Positions 1 through 10,209 of a stretch of 64,000 nt of DNA are shown piece by piece. Both the position numbers and the translations under genes were made by a program. Below the pieces are notes generated by a model. That model did not search any database and was not told where the DNA came from. It saw only the letters and a program-made list of their open reading frames with translations. This DNA is from Sorex araneus (taxonomy: Eukaryota; Chordata; Mammalia; Eulipotyphla; Soricidae): positions 217,713,854 through 217,777,853 of the forward strand of contig NC_073302.1 of the NCBI RefSeq assembly GCF_027595985.1. Reading direction: 5' to 3'. Positions within the stretch are counted from its first letter, which is position 1; the number at the start of each line of letters is the position of its first letter.

Positions 1-656
1 ACTAACATATGCTTCAGAGACCTGGGCCCTATGCAAACAGGATGAGAATGCTGTTAGGGTATCCCAAACAGGAATCGAAAGAGCTATGCTGGAAATATCA
101 TGTCTCACTCAAGTGAGAGAAGGAATCCGAAGTTTTGGCCTCCGTCGACAGTCAAAAACAAGATGCTGGGGGCTGGAGTGATAGCACAGCGGGTAGGGCA
201 TTTGCCTTGCACGCAGCTGACCCGGGTTTGATTGCCAGCATCCCATATGGTCCCCTGAGCACCACCAGGGGTAATTCCTGAGTGCAGAGCCAGGAGTGGC
301 CCCTGTGCATTGCCAGGTGTGACCCAAAAAAGCCAAAAAAAAAAAAAAGATGCTCTCTTGTTTGCCAAGGCATGAAATATCAGATGGGCTGGTCATGTAA
401 TGCGATTCAGAGATGACCGCTGGACTAGAATTCTAACCAACTGGATTCCACGGTATGTCAGAAGACCTCGTGGCTGCCCACTAACTAGATGGTCATATTT
501 CTTTGTCAAATCCCTAAATGAACGATTTGAGGCTCTTCTTGTTTCTGGAGCAAGCAGATACCATTGGGCTGCACTAGCACGCGACAGGGACAAATGGAGA
601 CGTTACTGGCGCCCGCCCAAGCAAATCGAAGATCAACGTTACTACAAGTAATTTTT
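1..656 (+). mobile_element. RTE-clade LINE (RTE1-like), 3' end, running off the left edge
   Basis: The C-terminal part of an RTE-type non-LTR retrotransposon ORF, split by a SINE at 168-347. Before the SINE the plus strand reads peptides such as ETWALCKQDENAV and RGIERAMLEISCLTQVREG. After it one open frame (400-651) gives MRFRDDRWTRILTNWIPR, then FFVKSLNERFEALLVSGAS and LARDRDKWRRYWRPPKQI. This conserved C-terminal block is shared with the copies at 4917-5690, 35707-36880 and 44494-44812. The 3' end lies near the ACTACAAG at about 643-650, a shortened version of the short-repeat tail of the other copies. Similarity to nematode RTE proteins is from memory of the family. Confidence 0.88.
168..347 (+). 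mobile_element. Shrew tRNA-derived SINE inserted in the RTE copy
   Basis: Full-length SINE with tRNA-related head (box B-like GGTTTGATTGCC), CATCCCATATGGTCCCC body, GTGTGACCC motif and a poly(A) tail. It is flanked by the direct repeat AGATGCT (161-167 and 348-354). Removing it restores the RTE sequence, so it inserted after the RTE copy. Confidence 0.92.
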
Positions 657-659
657 TGA

Positions 660-1050
660 GGCATTTTGATTGATAATTCTGTCATTGGTAGTTTTGCTTT
701 AACATCATATCCACCACCAGGCCACCTGCTAGCTACAAACAAGGTCCCAAAGTCAAGAACTGTAAAACAATTCTCCAGTGCTATTGACAATTTTTTTTCT
801 CCCTTCACTATAAGTCCAATATATGAGAGAAATAATTTTCTGTCCATTCATTTCTTATGACAGACTTCACTCAATATTATATTCTCTAGTTCTATAGATG
901 CTATGGGAAATTGAATGAGTTTTTTTCTTCTTTGCAGCTGCATAGTATTCCATTGTGTATACATACAATGGCTAATTATTATAAATGGGCATTTGGGTTG
1001 CTTTTGTATCTTGACTATCATACCAAGTACTGCATTTAGTACTGGTGTGA
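660..1050 (-). mobile_element. Old, eroded L1 3' fragment (minus strand)
   Basis: The stretch around 935-965 (GCATAGTATTCCATTGTGTA) is the complement of the conserved end of L1 ORF2, found also at 32905-32935 and 56540-56560. The preceding 800-930 reads like the complement of neighbouring ORF2 sequence but is heavily decayed. The part at 660-800 is unassigned. No target duplication was seen. Confidence 0.6.
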
Positions 1051-1129
1051 CTCAGAATAAATTTTTTATTTAACTTTTTAAAATTAATTTTGAATTATGA
1101 TTTTTGCGATTTAGAGGCAGCTGCCAAAA

Positions 1130-2465
1130 ATGATATTGTTCATTGGACCGAAGAATTGTTTGTCCATTTTTCCTTTGACCTGGGTTTCTTGAGGGCCTTT
1201 GCGTCGATGAGTTTTTGGTAGGGGCATTAGTGTGAGGGGCCTGAGGTTAGGCTAATGTTTAAGTGAGTGTATTCCATTCATTGGAACTAATAATTACAGT
1301 GTAACAGCAGCAGTTCACTTCTTACTACAGTTACAGCTATAGTTTAAGGTTTTTCTATTTTTGTTCTGACCCAGCTTTCATGAAGGATTTCCTTCGAAGG
1401 GTTTTCAGTGTTAGTGAGAGGGTTTTGAAGTTATGCTAGCATTTAGGTGAGTATGTTTCATTCACTTGCACTAAAAATTGAGGTTTGCCCATTTTTCGTC
1501 CAACCTGGGTTCATGAAGGCCTTTGTTTTGATGAGTTTTTGGTATGGGTGTTATTGAGAGAGCCTTGAAGTTAGTCTACCATTTAGGTGAGTGTGTTTCA
1601 TTCATTGGAACTAAGAATTACAGCATAGCATTCGCAGTTCACTTTTAACTATGGTTATAGCCATAGTTTAAGGTTTGTCAATTTTTTGTCCAACCCAGGT
1701 TTTATGAAGGCCTGAAGGCCTTTGCTTCCATGAGTTTTCAGTAAGGGTAGGACCTTGAAATTAGGCTAACAATTAGGAGTTTGTGTTTTGTTCTTTGGAA
1801 CTAAGAATTACAGTATAGCTGTCATAGTTCACTTTTAACTATGGTTATCGCTATAGTTTAAGGTTTGTCCATTTTTCTGCCCAACCCAGATTTCATGAAG
1901 GCTTTGCTTCAATGAGTTTTCATTAAGAGTGTTAGTGAGAGGGCTTTGAAGTTAGGCTAATGTTTAGTGAGTGTGTTTCCTTCTCTAGACCTAAGAATTG
2001 TGTTTTCCCCATTTTTTTGTCCAACCCGGTCTCATGAAGGCCTTTGCTTCCATGAGTTTTTGGTAAGGGTGTTAGTGTGAGGGTGTTGAAGTTAGGCTAA
2101 CGGTTAGGTGAGTGTTTCATTCATTGGAACTAAGAATCACAGTGTAGCACTCGCAGTTCACTTTTTCCTATGGTTATAGCAACAGTTTAAGTTTTGCCCA
2201 TTTTTCATCCAACCCGGGTTTCATGAAGGCTTTGCTTAGATGACTTGTCGGCAAAAGAGTTAGTGAGAGGGCTTTGAAGTTAGGCTAACTTTTTGGTGAG
2301 TGTGTTTCATTCATTGGAACTAAGAATTATAGTGTAGTAGTTGCAGTTCACTTTTTACTACGGGTTCAGCTATACTTTAAAGGTTTGTCCATTTCTCATC
2401 CGACCCCAGTTTCAGGAAGGATTCGCTTTGATGATTTTTTGGTAAGGGTATTAGTGTGAGGGCTT
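1130..2465 (+). repeat. Tandem array, about 190-bp unit with shortened 135-141-bp units
   Basis: The phrase GTTTGTCCATTTTT, with variants, recurs near 1158, 1349, 1484, 1674, 1862, 2003, 2194 and 2385. Spacings are about 191, 135, 190, 188, 141, 191 and 191. Each unit then reads CAACCCGGGTTTCATGAAGG, GCCTTTGCTTCGATGAG, TTTTGGTAAGGGTGTTAG, GTTAGGCTAACATTTAGG and TTCATTCATTGGAACTAAG. The long units add about 50 bp around AGTTCACTTTTAACTATGG, which the short units lack. The long-short-long order repeats twice, suggesting a three-unit higher-order repeat of about 520 bp. I see no coding frame and do not recognise the family. Confidence 0.9.
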
Positions 2466-2469
2466 AGAA

Positions 2470-3155
2470 AAAGAGATGGGTCACTCAGAGAAAGAGGTGT
2501 ACTAGATATACCATGGAAAGAGTGGTGAAAAAAATAAAAATGTCTTGTAAGAAAAAACGATATATAAGTATATATATTTAGGACATATATGTTTAGGATT
2601 GGTCTGTACACTGGGATTCATTTACTGAGCTATACTTTGGGGCATGGGGCATACCTGTCAGTGATTAGGTGTTACTCCTGGCACTGCTCAGGCCACCATT
2701 TAGTATACCAGGGATGGACTCTAGGTGACCAAGATCAATGCAAGTGTCAAGCTTCTGGACTATCCCTCTGGGTTCATTCTCTGGGAGTTAAATTGTGTTT
2801 CTGAAACTGCCACTTGGGGTGTTCCTTGTAGATGAGAGTTCATTGGTCGCCTGTTTTCAAGGGGTAGCACAATGACTGGGCAGTGCTCTCTAATGTTCTT
2901 ACCAACCTTTGCTCCTGTTCCAGTGTCTCTCCAGCTCTCTTGGTTGCTTGGCCAGTTCCTCTCTGCATCTCCAGGCCTGGCTTTGGAGTCACAGCTTTCA
3001 CACATCTTAATTGATCACTTCCCTGAAAAACACATTGTCCCTGACCCACCCACCACCTACCTGCCTGTTTTACCTTGAATCAGCCCGCAGGTGTTTTTCC
3101 TTTTGACTCCTGTGTGAAAGCATTAGTTTAAATGAGCATTAGTTTAAATTAGTTT
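2470..3155. other. Intergenic, no recognised element
   Basis: AT-rich sequence with a poorly conserved SINE-like patch at about 2640-2770 (ACTCCTGGCACTGCTCAGG on the complementary side). The rest gave no exon, RNA gene or clear repeat. Confidence 0.4.
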
Positions 3156-3157
3156 AA

Positions 3158-4790
3158 TTATGGTACTGGAACAAAGGCAGAGCTTCAGACCAATGGAACA
3201 GGGTTGAATACTCTGACACACACCCCCAAATATACGATCATCTAATCTTTGATAAGGGAGCAAGAAATGTAAAGTGGTGCAAGGAAAGCATGTTTAACAA
3301 ACTGTGCTGGCAAAACTGGACAGCTACATGAAAAACAATGGGCTTAGACCTCCACCTATCACCATGTACAAAAGTCAGATCGAAATGAATTAAAGACCTC
3401 AACATCAGACCAGAATCCCTAAGGTACATTCAAGACAAGATTGGCAAAACCCTCCACAACATTGAAGCAAACGGTATCTTCAAAGCTGGCCAACCAAGTG
3501 AAAACAGAGATAAATAAATGGGACTATCTCAAACTAAGAAGTTTCTGCACCTCAAAAGAAACAGTGACCAAAATACAAAGACAATCTACAGAATGGGAAA
3601 AGATATTTACGCAGTACCCATCCAATAAAGGGTTGATATCAAGGATATACAATGCATGGTTGAACTCCACAAGAAGAAAACTGCCAACCCAGTCAAAGAA
3701 TGGGGTGATGAAATGAACAGAAACTTTCCCAAAGAAGAAATCCGAATGGCTGAGAGGCACATGAGAAAATGTTCAACATCACTAATCATCAGGGAGATGC
3801 ATATCAAAACAACAATGAGATATCATCTCACATCACAGAGACTGGCCCACATCCCAAAAAACAAAAGCAACCAGTGTTGGCAGTGTTGGCGTGGATGTGG
3901 GGAGAAAGGGACTCTCCTTCATTGCTGGTGGGAATGCTGACTGGTCCAGCCCTTTTGGAAAACAATATGGTTGATTCTCAAAAAATTAGAAATTGAGCTT
4001 CCATTTGACCCAGCAATACCACTCCTGGGAATATATCCCGGAGAGGCAAAAAGGTATAGTAGAGATGACATCTGCATTTCTATGTTCATTGCAGCACTGT
4101 TTACAATAGCCACAATCTGGAAAAAAACAGAGTGCCCAAAAACAGATGACTGGTTAAAGAAACTCTGGTACATCTACACAATGGAATACTATGTAGCTGT
4201 CAGAAAACATGAAGTCATGAAATTTGCATATAAGTGGATCAACATGGAAAGTATCATGTTGAGTGAAATGAGTCAGAAAGAAAGAGACAGACATAGAAAG
4301 ATTGCACTCATATGTGAAATATAAAGTAGCTGAGAGGTACAAGCTTGCAATGATGCAATTTCTGGCAGATATTCTTTGGACTTAGTTACTTAAATACTAA
4401 AATACAGAAATCCAAAACTGTACGGCCGCTAGTGTGGCCACTCGACCTCATATCTCTTCATTCTCAGCAATGGAAAACAAATTATCAAATGCTTCCTTTT
4501 CAGCAGGTCCTACTTTAGGGGGGAGAAACTCCGAACAATAATAGTGAGTTTTTTGTTGAAATATTGAATGTAATCAAAAAAGTGAAAGTAAAGATAAATT
4601 TATCAGTTACACAGGTGGGGTGGGGGACTGTGGAGGTGGGGGGAGTGGGGAGGTATACTGTGATTCTTGGTGGTGGAATATGTGCACTGGTGAAGGGATG
4701 GGTGTTCAAGCATTGTATGACTGAGACTTAAACCTGAAAGCTTTGTAACTTTCCACATGGAGATTCAATAAAAGAATAAATTAATTAAAG
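3158..4790 (+). mobile_element. L1 retrotransposon, 5'-truncated: ORF2 C-terminus plus 3' UTR
   Basis: It starts inside ORF2 (TGGTACTGGAACAAA) and runs through frame-broken ORF2 C-terminal sequence. Recognisable peptides are [19 protein letters not shown] and ELPFDPAIPLLGIYPGEAKR, then WYIYTMEYYVAVRKHEVMKF, ending at a stop near 4323. The 3' UTR follows with a G-rich tract (4612-4660), GTGCACTGGTGAAGGGATGG and a final ATTCAATAAAAGAATAAA tail at 4766-4790. Several shifts make it dead. The 3' UTR type matches the minus-strand copy at 32281-33150. Confidence 0.9.
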
Positions 4791-4916
4791 AATAACTGAG
4801 CAGTTTTGCATCAGGACTTCTCCTTCCCACAACCTCCACTGTGTGACCGACCACTCCAGCAGCTGCCTCTACACTTTTCTATCTGAACCAATTCCAGTTG
4901 CATCACAGATTTACCA

Positions 4917-5690
4917 CTTGTATCACTTGTCCTCCTGTTGATCTCCAATTTGCTCAAGCGGGCACCAGTAACATCTCCATTTGTCCCTGTTGTGCACTAG
5001 TGTAGCCCAATGATACCTGCTCGTTCCAGGAACAGGAGAAGCCTCAAACCATTCATTCGGGTTTTTGACAAAGAAGTCTGATCCTCTCATTGGTGGGCGG
5101 CCATGTGGTCTATTGACGTCCAATGGAATCCAGTCGGTAACAGTTCTAGTACTGCAGTCATATCTGAATTACATTATATGTCTGGCCCATCTGATTTTTG
5201 ATGCCTTGGCAAACGAGACAGCGTCCCTGATTCTTGACCGTCAATGCAGGTCAGAACTCCGGATTCCTTCTCTCACTTGAGTGAGATGTGATTCTCCTAG
5301 CATGGCTCTTTCAATTCCTCTTTGGGATATCCAAATAGTGTTCTCATCCTGTTTGCGTAGGAACCAGGTCTCTGAGGTGTATGTTAGTGCAGGAAGAACA
5401 GTGGAATCGAAAAGATGTGCCTGGAGTTGGAGGTTCTTTGTTCTCTTAACCACTTCTTCAACACTCTAGAAGGCGTCCCACGCTGCTCTCTTCCTCTGTG
5501 CAGTTCTGGCGACAAGTCGTTCCTCATGTTGAGTTCTCGACCCAGGTACACATAGCTACAGCATTTGAAGATGTTCATTCCATTGAGAGCAAATGGAGCA
5601 TCAGGGACTAGTTCATTTTTCATGAGCATCGTCTTGTTGAGATTCAGCTGCAGTCTGACCTTTCCACACTTGTGGTTGAAGTCGGCAAGC
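4917..5690 (-). mobile_element. RTE-clade LINE (RTE1-like), 5'-truncated copy with target duplication
   Basis: Minus-strand RTE ORF 3' region in three frames: from 5692 leftward MLADFNHKCGKVRLQLNLNK and YVYLGRELNMRNDLSPELH, then ALTYTSETWFLRKQDEN and RGIERAMLGESHLTQVREG, then DVNRPHGRPPMRGSDFFVK and NRDKWRCYWCPLEQIGDQQ. The 3' end carries the short repeat motif ACAAGTGATACAAG (complement at 4918-4932). The 8-bp direct repeat ATTTACCA occurs at 4909-4916 and 5691-5698, so this is a discrete 5'-truncated insertion of about 770 bp. Confidence 0.9.
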
Positions 5691-5719
5691 ATTTACCAGA
5701 TTGGTCAAAAAGATTCTCT

Positions 5720-6900
5720 CAGCACCTAGAGCCTGGCCCTTTGAGGAGCCTTGTAGTAAAGGAAGTGATGACACACACAGGCCTGTGATTGCCTGGCTGT
5801 AAGGAGAAGCCCTGGGGCCAAGAAGGAGAGACTTTTGCAGTTAGGGTCTAAGGTCCTTCTCTGGCTTGGACCCTGAGCAGTGTGTGAGTCCCATATGTGT
5901 TGCTGACCCCAGGTCTTTCGGGCTCCCAGATGTATATTTTTGCACTTCACTCACACTGCGCTTTTCTCCTCTGTGCTTTGCTTTCTATGCTTTGCTTCAT
6001 TGTTCATCTATTATACATCCATGAGATTTGGGACCCTTCACTCCCAGTATTTCTCTTACTAGGCTGGCTGCTTGCCTTCAGTGTCAGGGTGCCCTTTTCA
6101 GGAGCAGCTGAAACCCCACCCACTCTCTCTGTCATCAGGCTTGTCTTTGCCTCACATCATGAGCATGGTTTTGAGTATACTAATAAAATCATTTTTTTCC
6201 TATAGGCCTGGTGTTGCTTTGGGGCTATTCCTGGTCATCATCAGCGGATCCTTTGGGCACTTCTCAGGGATCAGTCCTGTAACCCTTATGCAAGGAAGAT
6301 ACACTAGCTGTTCTCTCTCTGACCCACTAAGGAATATTTTTTCACTTTTTTGTTAAAAAGTGAATGAGTGTGCCCCTAACAGAGCAAGCTTGGGCCAAAG
6401 TGATAGTACAGCGGGGTGGGTGATTGCCTTACATGGTTTAATCCGCAGCATCCCATATGATCGCCCAAATATCACTGGATATGGTCAAATACAAAACACA
6501 AAAAGCTAGTTTGGGGATTGACAAGCTCATCAACAATCCTACCAAAGGATCTTCCCTTTCTATGGGCCTGTTGGGACTGAGAATCATAGCAGATTTCTCA
6601 CCTGCTCTGCACATTAAACCAGGTGTCACTCAACTAATTCTTATTTTGTTTTTGTGATTTGTTTCAAAACTCAAAACCTTCAAAATTTGCTGCAATTCAA
6701 ATTGTGTTGCTACGCTTGGTCACTGAATATGATTGAACTGGTAAAATTCACACATTCAAAATATTTGTATCAGGCAGGATAGCTCAGTGGAGCAAGGGTG
6801 TGACTTGAAGGATGGGGGATCATGCACCATCCTTGCCACCATATCTGGTTTCCCAGCACTGCAGAGAGCATATCAGAACCTAATCCTGGGAGTATAGGAC
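5720..6900 (+). repeat. Duplicated segment (copy of 14880-15800), with degenerate first-exon core
   Basis: Collinear with 14880-15800: shared landmarks include CTTTGCTT...TATTATACATCC at 5980-6020, the block AAAAAGTGAATGAGTG (6357) followed by a SINE remnant (6394-6480), and GAACTGGTAAAATTCACACATT (6734). Its left end (5727, GAGCCTGGCCCTTTGAGG) matches the start of the promoter-like segments at 9650 and 54465. I see no intact exon, so it is probably non-coding or pseudogenised KRAB-cluster sequence. Confidence 0.65.
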
Positions 6901-7190
6901 CCTTAGTCTCACTTGGCACTGACACCCAAGGAAATTTTATTATTTTTCATATCAAAGAAATGCTGTAACTTGGGATGTCAGGGCTCCCATACCGTCAGAT
7001 TCTGTTTGGGCCCTCAAATGTTGTGGGGTCATGATCCGAAACCAACGAGACATAAAGAAAATTACATTTGGAGGAGTGTATTCACACCACCTGGCAGCCT
7101 GTCCTTGGAATGAGAAACAGTCTCCCAGCAGAAGCACAGACTTTTGGTTAGGAAAACCCACATCCAGGCATATCTGTCTCTCTTTATGTC

Positions 7191-7354
7191 TTTTTGGGTC
7201 ACACCTGGCAATGCACAGGGCTTACTCCTGGCTCTGCACTCAGGAATTACTCCTGGCGGTGCTCAAGGGACCAGATGGGATACTGGAATTGAACCCAGGT
7301 CAGCTGCATGCAAGACAAACACCCTACCTGCTGTACTATCACTTCAGCCCCAAC
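7191..7354 (-). mobile_element. Shrew tRNA-derived SINE, minus strand
   Basis: Complement of the SINE: TTTTTGGGTCACACCTGG at the left, AATTGAACCCAGG (complement of box B) and ACTTCAGCCCC at the right. Moderately diverged. Confidence 0.85.
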
Positions 7355-7649
7355 CTGTCATTTTTAAGCACCTACAAATTTAATTTACTCACCAGGCCCA
7401 TATCCTGGCACCGAATAAATTTATGTAAGCACAGTAAAGCAAGAATTGTTACAAATAAAAGTGATTACACAAAGCAATCAACTATTGATCTTTAATCACC
7501 TCATTTTGGGTGACCCTAACTCATGGTTCCTATTTGCATTCTGTGATGAGTTGAGACCTTAGTGGAGCATTTACAATAAATTCAGTATAGTTACAGAATG
7601 ATTCTTCTACAAAGATAAGCTTCTAATCTAAACTTCATATTCTTACTAT

Positions 7650-7674
7650 CACTGTATCACTGTCACTATCAGTG
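7650..7674 (-). mobile_element. 25-bp insertion resembling only the 3' tail of the RTE/SINE, with target duplication
   Basis: The insert's complement reads like the short-repeat tail (GATAGTGACAGTGATACAG). It is flanked by the 11-bp direct repeat ATTCTTACTAT (7639-7649 and 7675-7685). The paralogous position near 53420 has a single TTTTTACTAT and no insert. An extremely truncated tail-only retro-insertion fits, but a microsatellite-like local duplication remains possible. Confidence 0.45.
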
Positions 7675-7885
7675 ATTCTTACTATTCTTACTATAACATA
7701 TCAAATCATCCTAACCGAATAATGGGTCAACATGTCTGAAAAGAGACTTCCTCCCACACACCTGCAGTACAGTTATTCTTGCCCACTGATTCAAATTTTG
7801 AAGAATTTCATTCTTGCTCGATAGTCTAATATTAAACTACTAAAAGACCACTCAGCAGTACGGCAGTGAAGGGGCTTTCCATTCA

Positions 7886-8139
7886 TGTAGGGAGCCAGAG
7901 CACATTGCGCATGCGTGGCGGCCATGACAGAATGACCTCATATGGGGTGATTGGCGAGAGCCAATAGATGAGCGCCACGTCAGAGGCGGGGCAACCAGGG
8001 CTATATAAGGACTGCCGTTACCCGGGTTGGGGTTCTTTCTCTTCGTCAGTTAACTGAATAAATGTCTGCAGAAGGATCCTCAACCCGTGTCGTCTCACTC
8101 TTTGCTGGCGAAGGGAAATCGCGACGTGGGCGACGAACA
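7886..8139 (+). mobile_element. Solo LTR, class II (ERVK/IAP-like), 254 bp
   Basis: Starts TGTAGGGAGCC and ends GACGAACA. Both ends abut the 6-bp direct repeat CATTCA (7880-7885 and 8140-8145), the duplication length of betaretrovirus-type integrases. Inside are a TATA box (CTATATAAGG, 8001-8010), a poly(A) signal AATAAA (8057-8062) and many intact CpGs, including GCGCATGCG and CGCCACGTCAG. The paralogous site near 53730 is empty. TGTAGGGAGCC resembles the TGTTGGGAGCC start of rodent IAP LTRs (recalled). The intact CpGs suggest a young insertion. Confidence 0.9.
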
Positions 8140-8882
8140 CATTCATGTGTCCAATCCATTTATAACCTTCTTGAATTCACTGCATTGTCAAACTTGTGCA
8201 CTGTTTGAAGAGTTGCTGAACACAAATCTCCAGGAGTAAGTGGAGAGCACCTATGGCTCTGAACACATACTCACATACAGACACGGAGGAATTTTGCTTA
8301 CATGTATGTTTTCCCCGTCATCACCAATTCTGGCACCCCTTTCTGGGCCACTCTTTACCCCACTCTGGTCCACATGATTCACTTAGTTTTTAACCTCACT
8401 CCTGTAATTGTATGAACATTAACAGGGGAAGCTACTCAGGAACAAGAAGTTCAATGACATATAAACAAACGTCAGGGCTCGGAGAGATGGGCCAGCTGGG
8501 AATTTGCAGCCCAGATTCCATCCAGATGCACCAGAGGGTTCCCTAAGCCCAGTGTGGAGTGATCCCTGAGCAGAGTCAAGAATAAGTCCTTATCACTAGT
8601 GAAGTAGGACTCCTGAAAATATTGAGTAAACAAAATATCATGAATATATGAATATTGTTGCCCAGTGATTTCTGAGATAACTGGGGTAGGGGAGTGGATG
8701 GATTTTGGTGGGACAGGGCTGGATCATGGCACTGGTGGCTGTTTGCAAAGGAATCTGAATTTTATTCCCTTAGTGAAAACAAAAACTTTCTCCTTCATGT
8801 GCTGTCTGTTCAGCCTATTCTTCATTTAATCTGGATCCCCAGATGTCCAGGTCACCTAAGCCTACCCCAGAAACCGAGTTAA

Positions 8883-9591
8883 GACCGCTGCCAAGATGTG
8901 ACCCCGGGTGCCGCACGCATGTGCGGCTCCTCCACAGCTGCACCCGCGTGAATCCAGACCCAGCTGAACCAACTACAACATGGACTGCTCTTGCAGATTG
9001 TTTCCTGCCAGAGAACTAAGCTGCGACCCCATGCCCGCCCGGGAGGGGAAAGGTATTTCTCTCTCTCTCTCTCTCTCTCGCCTGTCCCTTCCCGGGGATG
9101 AAGGGCATGGGGACCGCCATATTATGATGACCACAGATGGGGTTTACAAGCTTGCAATGATCGAATATCCGGAAGAAATCTCCCTGGACTTAGTTGTTAA
9201 AGTACAGAAAAACAAAACCGCGCGACCGCTACTGCGCCGCGTGACCTCATTTCTCTTCACAACAGGTCTGACTCTAGTGGGGTGCTCCTAATAATAATGG
9301 TGAGGTTTGTGTTGAAATATTGAATGTAACCAAAGTAAATAGAAAGTAAAGTGAAATTTATCAGTTACAAGGCGGGGGTGGGCGAAATTGGAGGTGTACT
9401 GTGGTTTTTTTTGTGTTTTCTTTTTTGTCTTCGGTGGTGGGATATGGGCACTGGTGAAGGGATGGTTTTTTCAGCATTGTATGACTAAGACTTAAGCCTG
9501 AAAGCATTGTAGTTTTCCACATGGTGATTCAATAAAATAAAATTTAAAAAATAAAATAAAATGGAATATGCTCAACTTAAAAAAAAAAAAA
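8883..9591 (+). mobile_element. L1-tailed composite retro-insertion with CpG-rich 5' part
   Basis: Bounded by the 14-bp direct repeat AGAAACCGAGTTAA (8869-8882 and 9592-9605). The 3' part (about 9147-9540) is L1 3' UTR: ACAAGCTTGCAATGAT, GGACTTAGTTGTTAAAGTAC and ATTCAATAAAATAAAA, as in the L1 at 4340-4790. The first 264 bp are unrelated to that L1, CpG-rich and contain a (CT)n run at 9057-9080. A second A-tract follows 19 bp of extra sequence after the first tail. It could be an internally deleted or spliced L1 (5' UTR joined to 3' UTR) or a non-autonomous element using the L1 tail. Confidence 0.75.
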
Positions 9592-9641
9592 AGAAACCGA
9601 GTTAAAAGTGAATTGTTCTGAGTAGAAAGAAGCTGGTCAGG

Positions 9642-10030
9642 AATATTTGAAGCCTGGCCCTTTAAGGCTCTGACTGGACATGCAGGTGACATCACAGAAT
9701 CCCGGTTTGTTTGTTTGTTTGTTTGTTTGTTTGTTTGTTTTTTCCTCTTTGGGTCTTCTGGGTCATTGTGCCTTCAGCCCCCTTTTCTGTCGTGGTGTAG
9801 CACGGAAGCCGGCTACCCAGAGGTTACAGAGGGTTCTCACAAGGTCTTAGTGGAGCCCGTTTTCCTCACGGGCAGCCGAGTGGTCGCTCTGAGCACCCTG
9901 AACCTCGGTGGTCTCCGCCTTGTGAGCGGCGGGGTCGCTCGGAATGTGGCTGAGGTGGCGGTCCTCACCCGGGATGCACCAAGCGCTCCTGTGGAAAGAT
10001 TAGTCTTACTTATTGTGTTGAGGGAATAAG
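9642..10030 (+). promoter_or_regulatory. First-exon/promoter-like segment of KRAB unit 1
   Basis: Starts GAAGCCTGGCCCTTTAAGGC and continues with a CpG-richer stretch to about 10030. The left part matches 54460-54530 (GCCTGGCCCTTTAAG, then GACATCACAGAATCC versus GATGTCACAGAATCC). KRAB zinc-finger genes usually begin with a short GC-rich non-coding exon, so this is the likely start of the duplicated gene. A (GTTT)n run at about 9704-9740 interrupts it. Whether it is transcribed cannot be read from sequence. Confidence 0.5.
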
Positions 10031-10209
10031 GGAGTTTTCACTGAAGAGAACTTATTTCAAAAGGTGCGTAAGGGGGGACATTAGTCCTGAGAAAAGGACG
10101 GGGGCTGCACCCCGTGGTGCTCAGGACTGATGCTTGAGGTGGAGTAAAAAGTCGAGTTTGAGAAGCAAAGGTTAGTCTGAAAGTTTCAGAAACAAGGAAA
10201 ATAAGAACA

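Larger units (their letters stand above)
7000..8660 (+). repeat. Duplicated upstream segment of KRAB unit 1 (copy at 52980-54250)
   Basis: Runs collinearly with 52980-54250. Shared strings include CACACCACCTGGCAGCCTGTCC (7085), CCCATATCCTGGCACC (7398), GTGATTACACAAAGCAATCA (7461) and TTCTTGCCCACTGATTC (7776). Differences between the copies are later insertions: a SINE at 7191-7354, a 25-bp tail insertion at 7650 and a solo LTR at 7886-8139 are here only; an L1 scrap at 53460 is there only. No exon is recognised. Confidence 0.75.

Noticed and set aside
1130-2465. CRISPR-like array from regularly spaced repeats
   Set aside because: The units are contiguous, about 190 bp and diverged, with no short repeat/unique spacer pattern, and the genome is mammalian.
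9057-9080. (CT)n run as a promoter initiator element
   Set aside because: A plain microsatellite inside the L1-tailed composite; no supporting signal.
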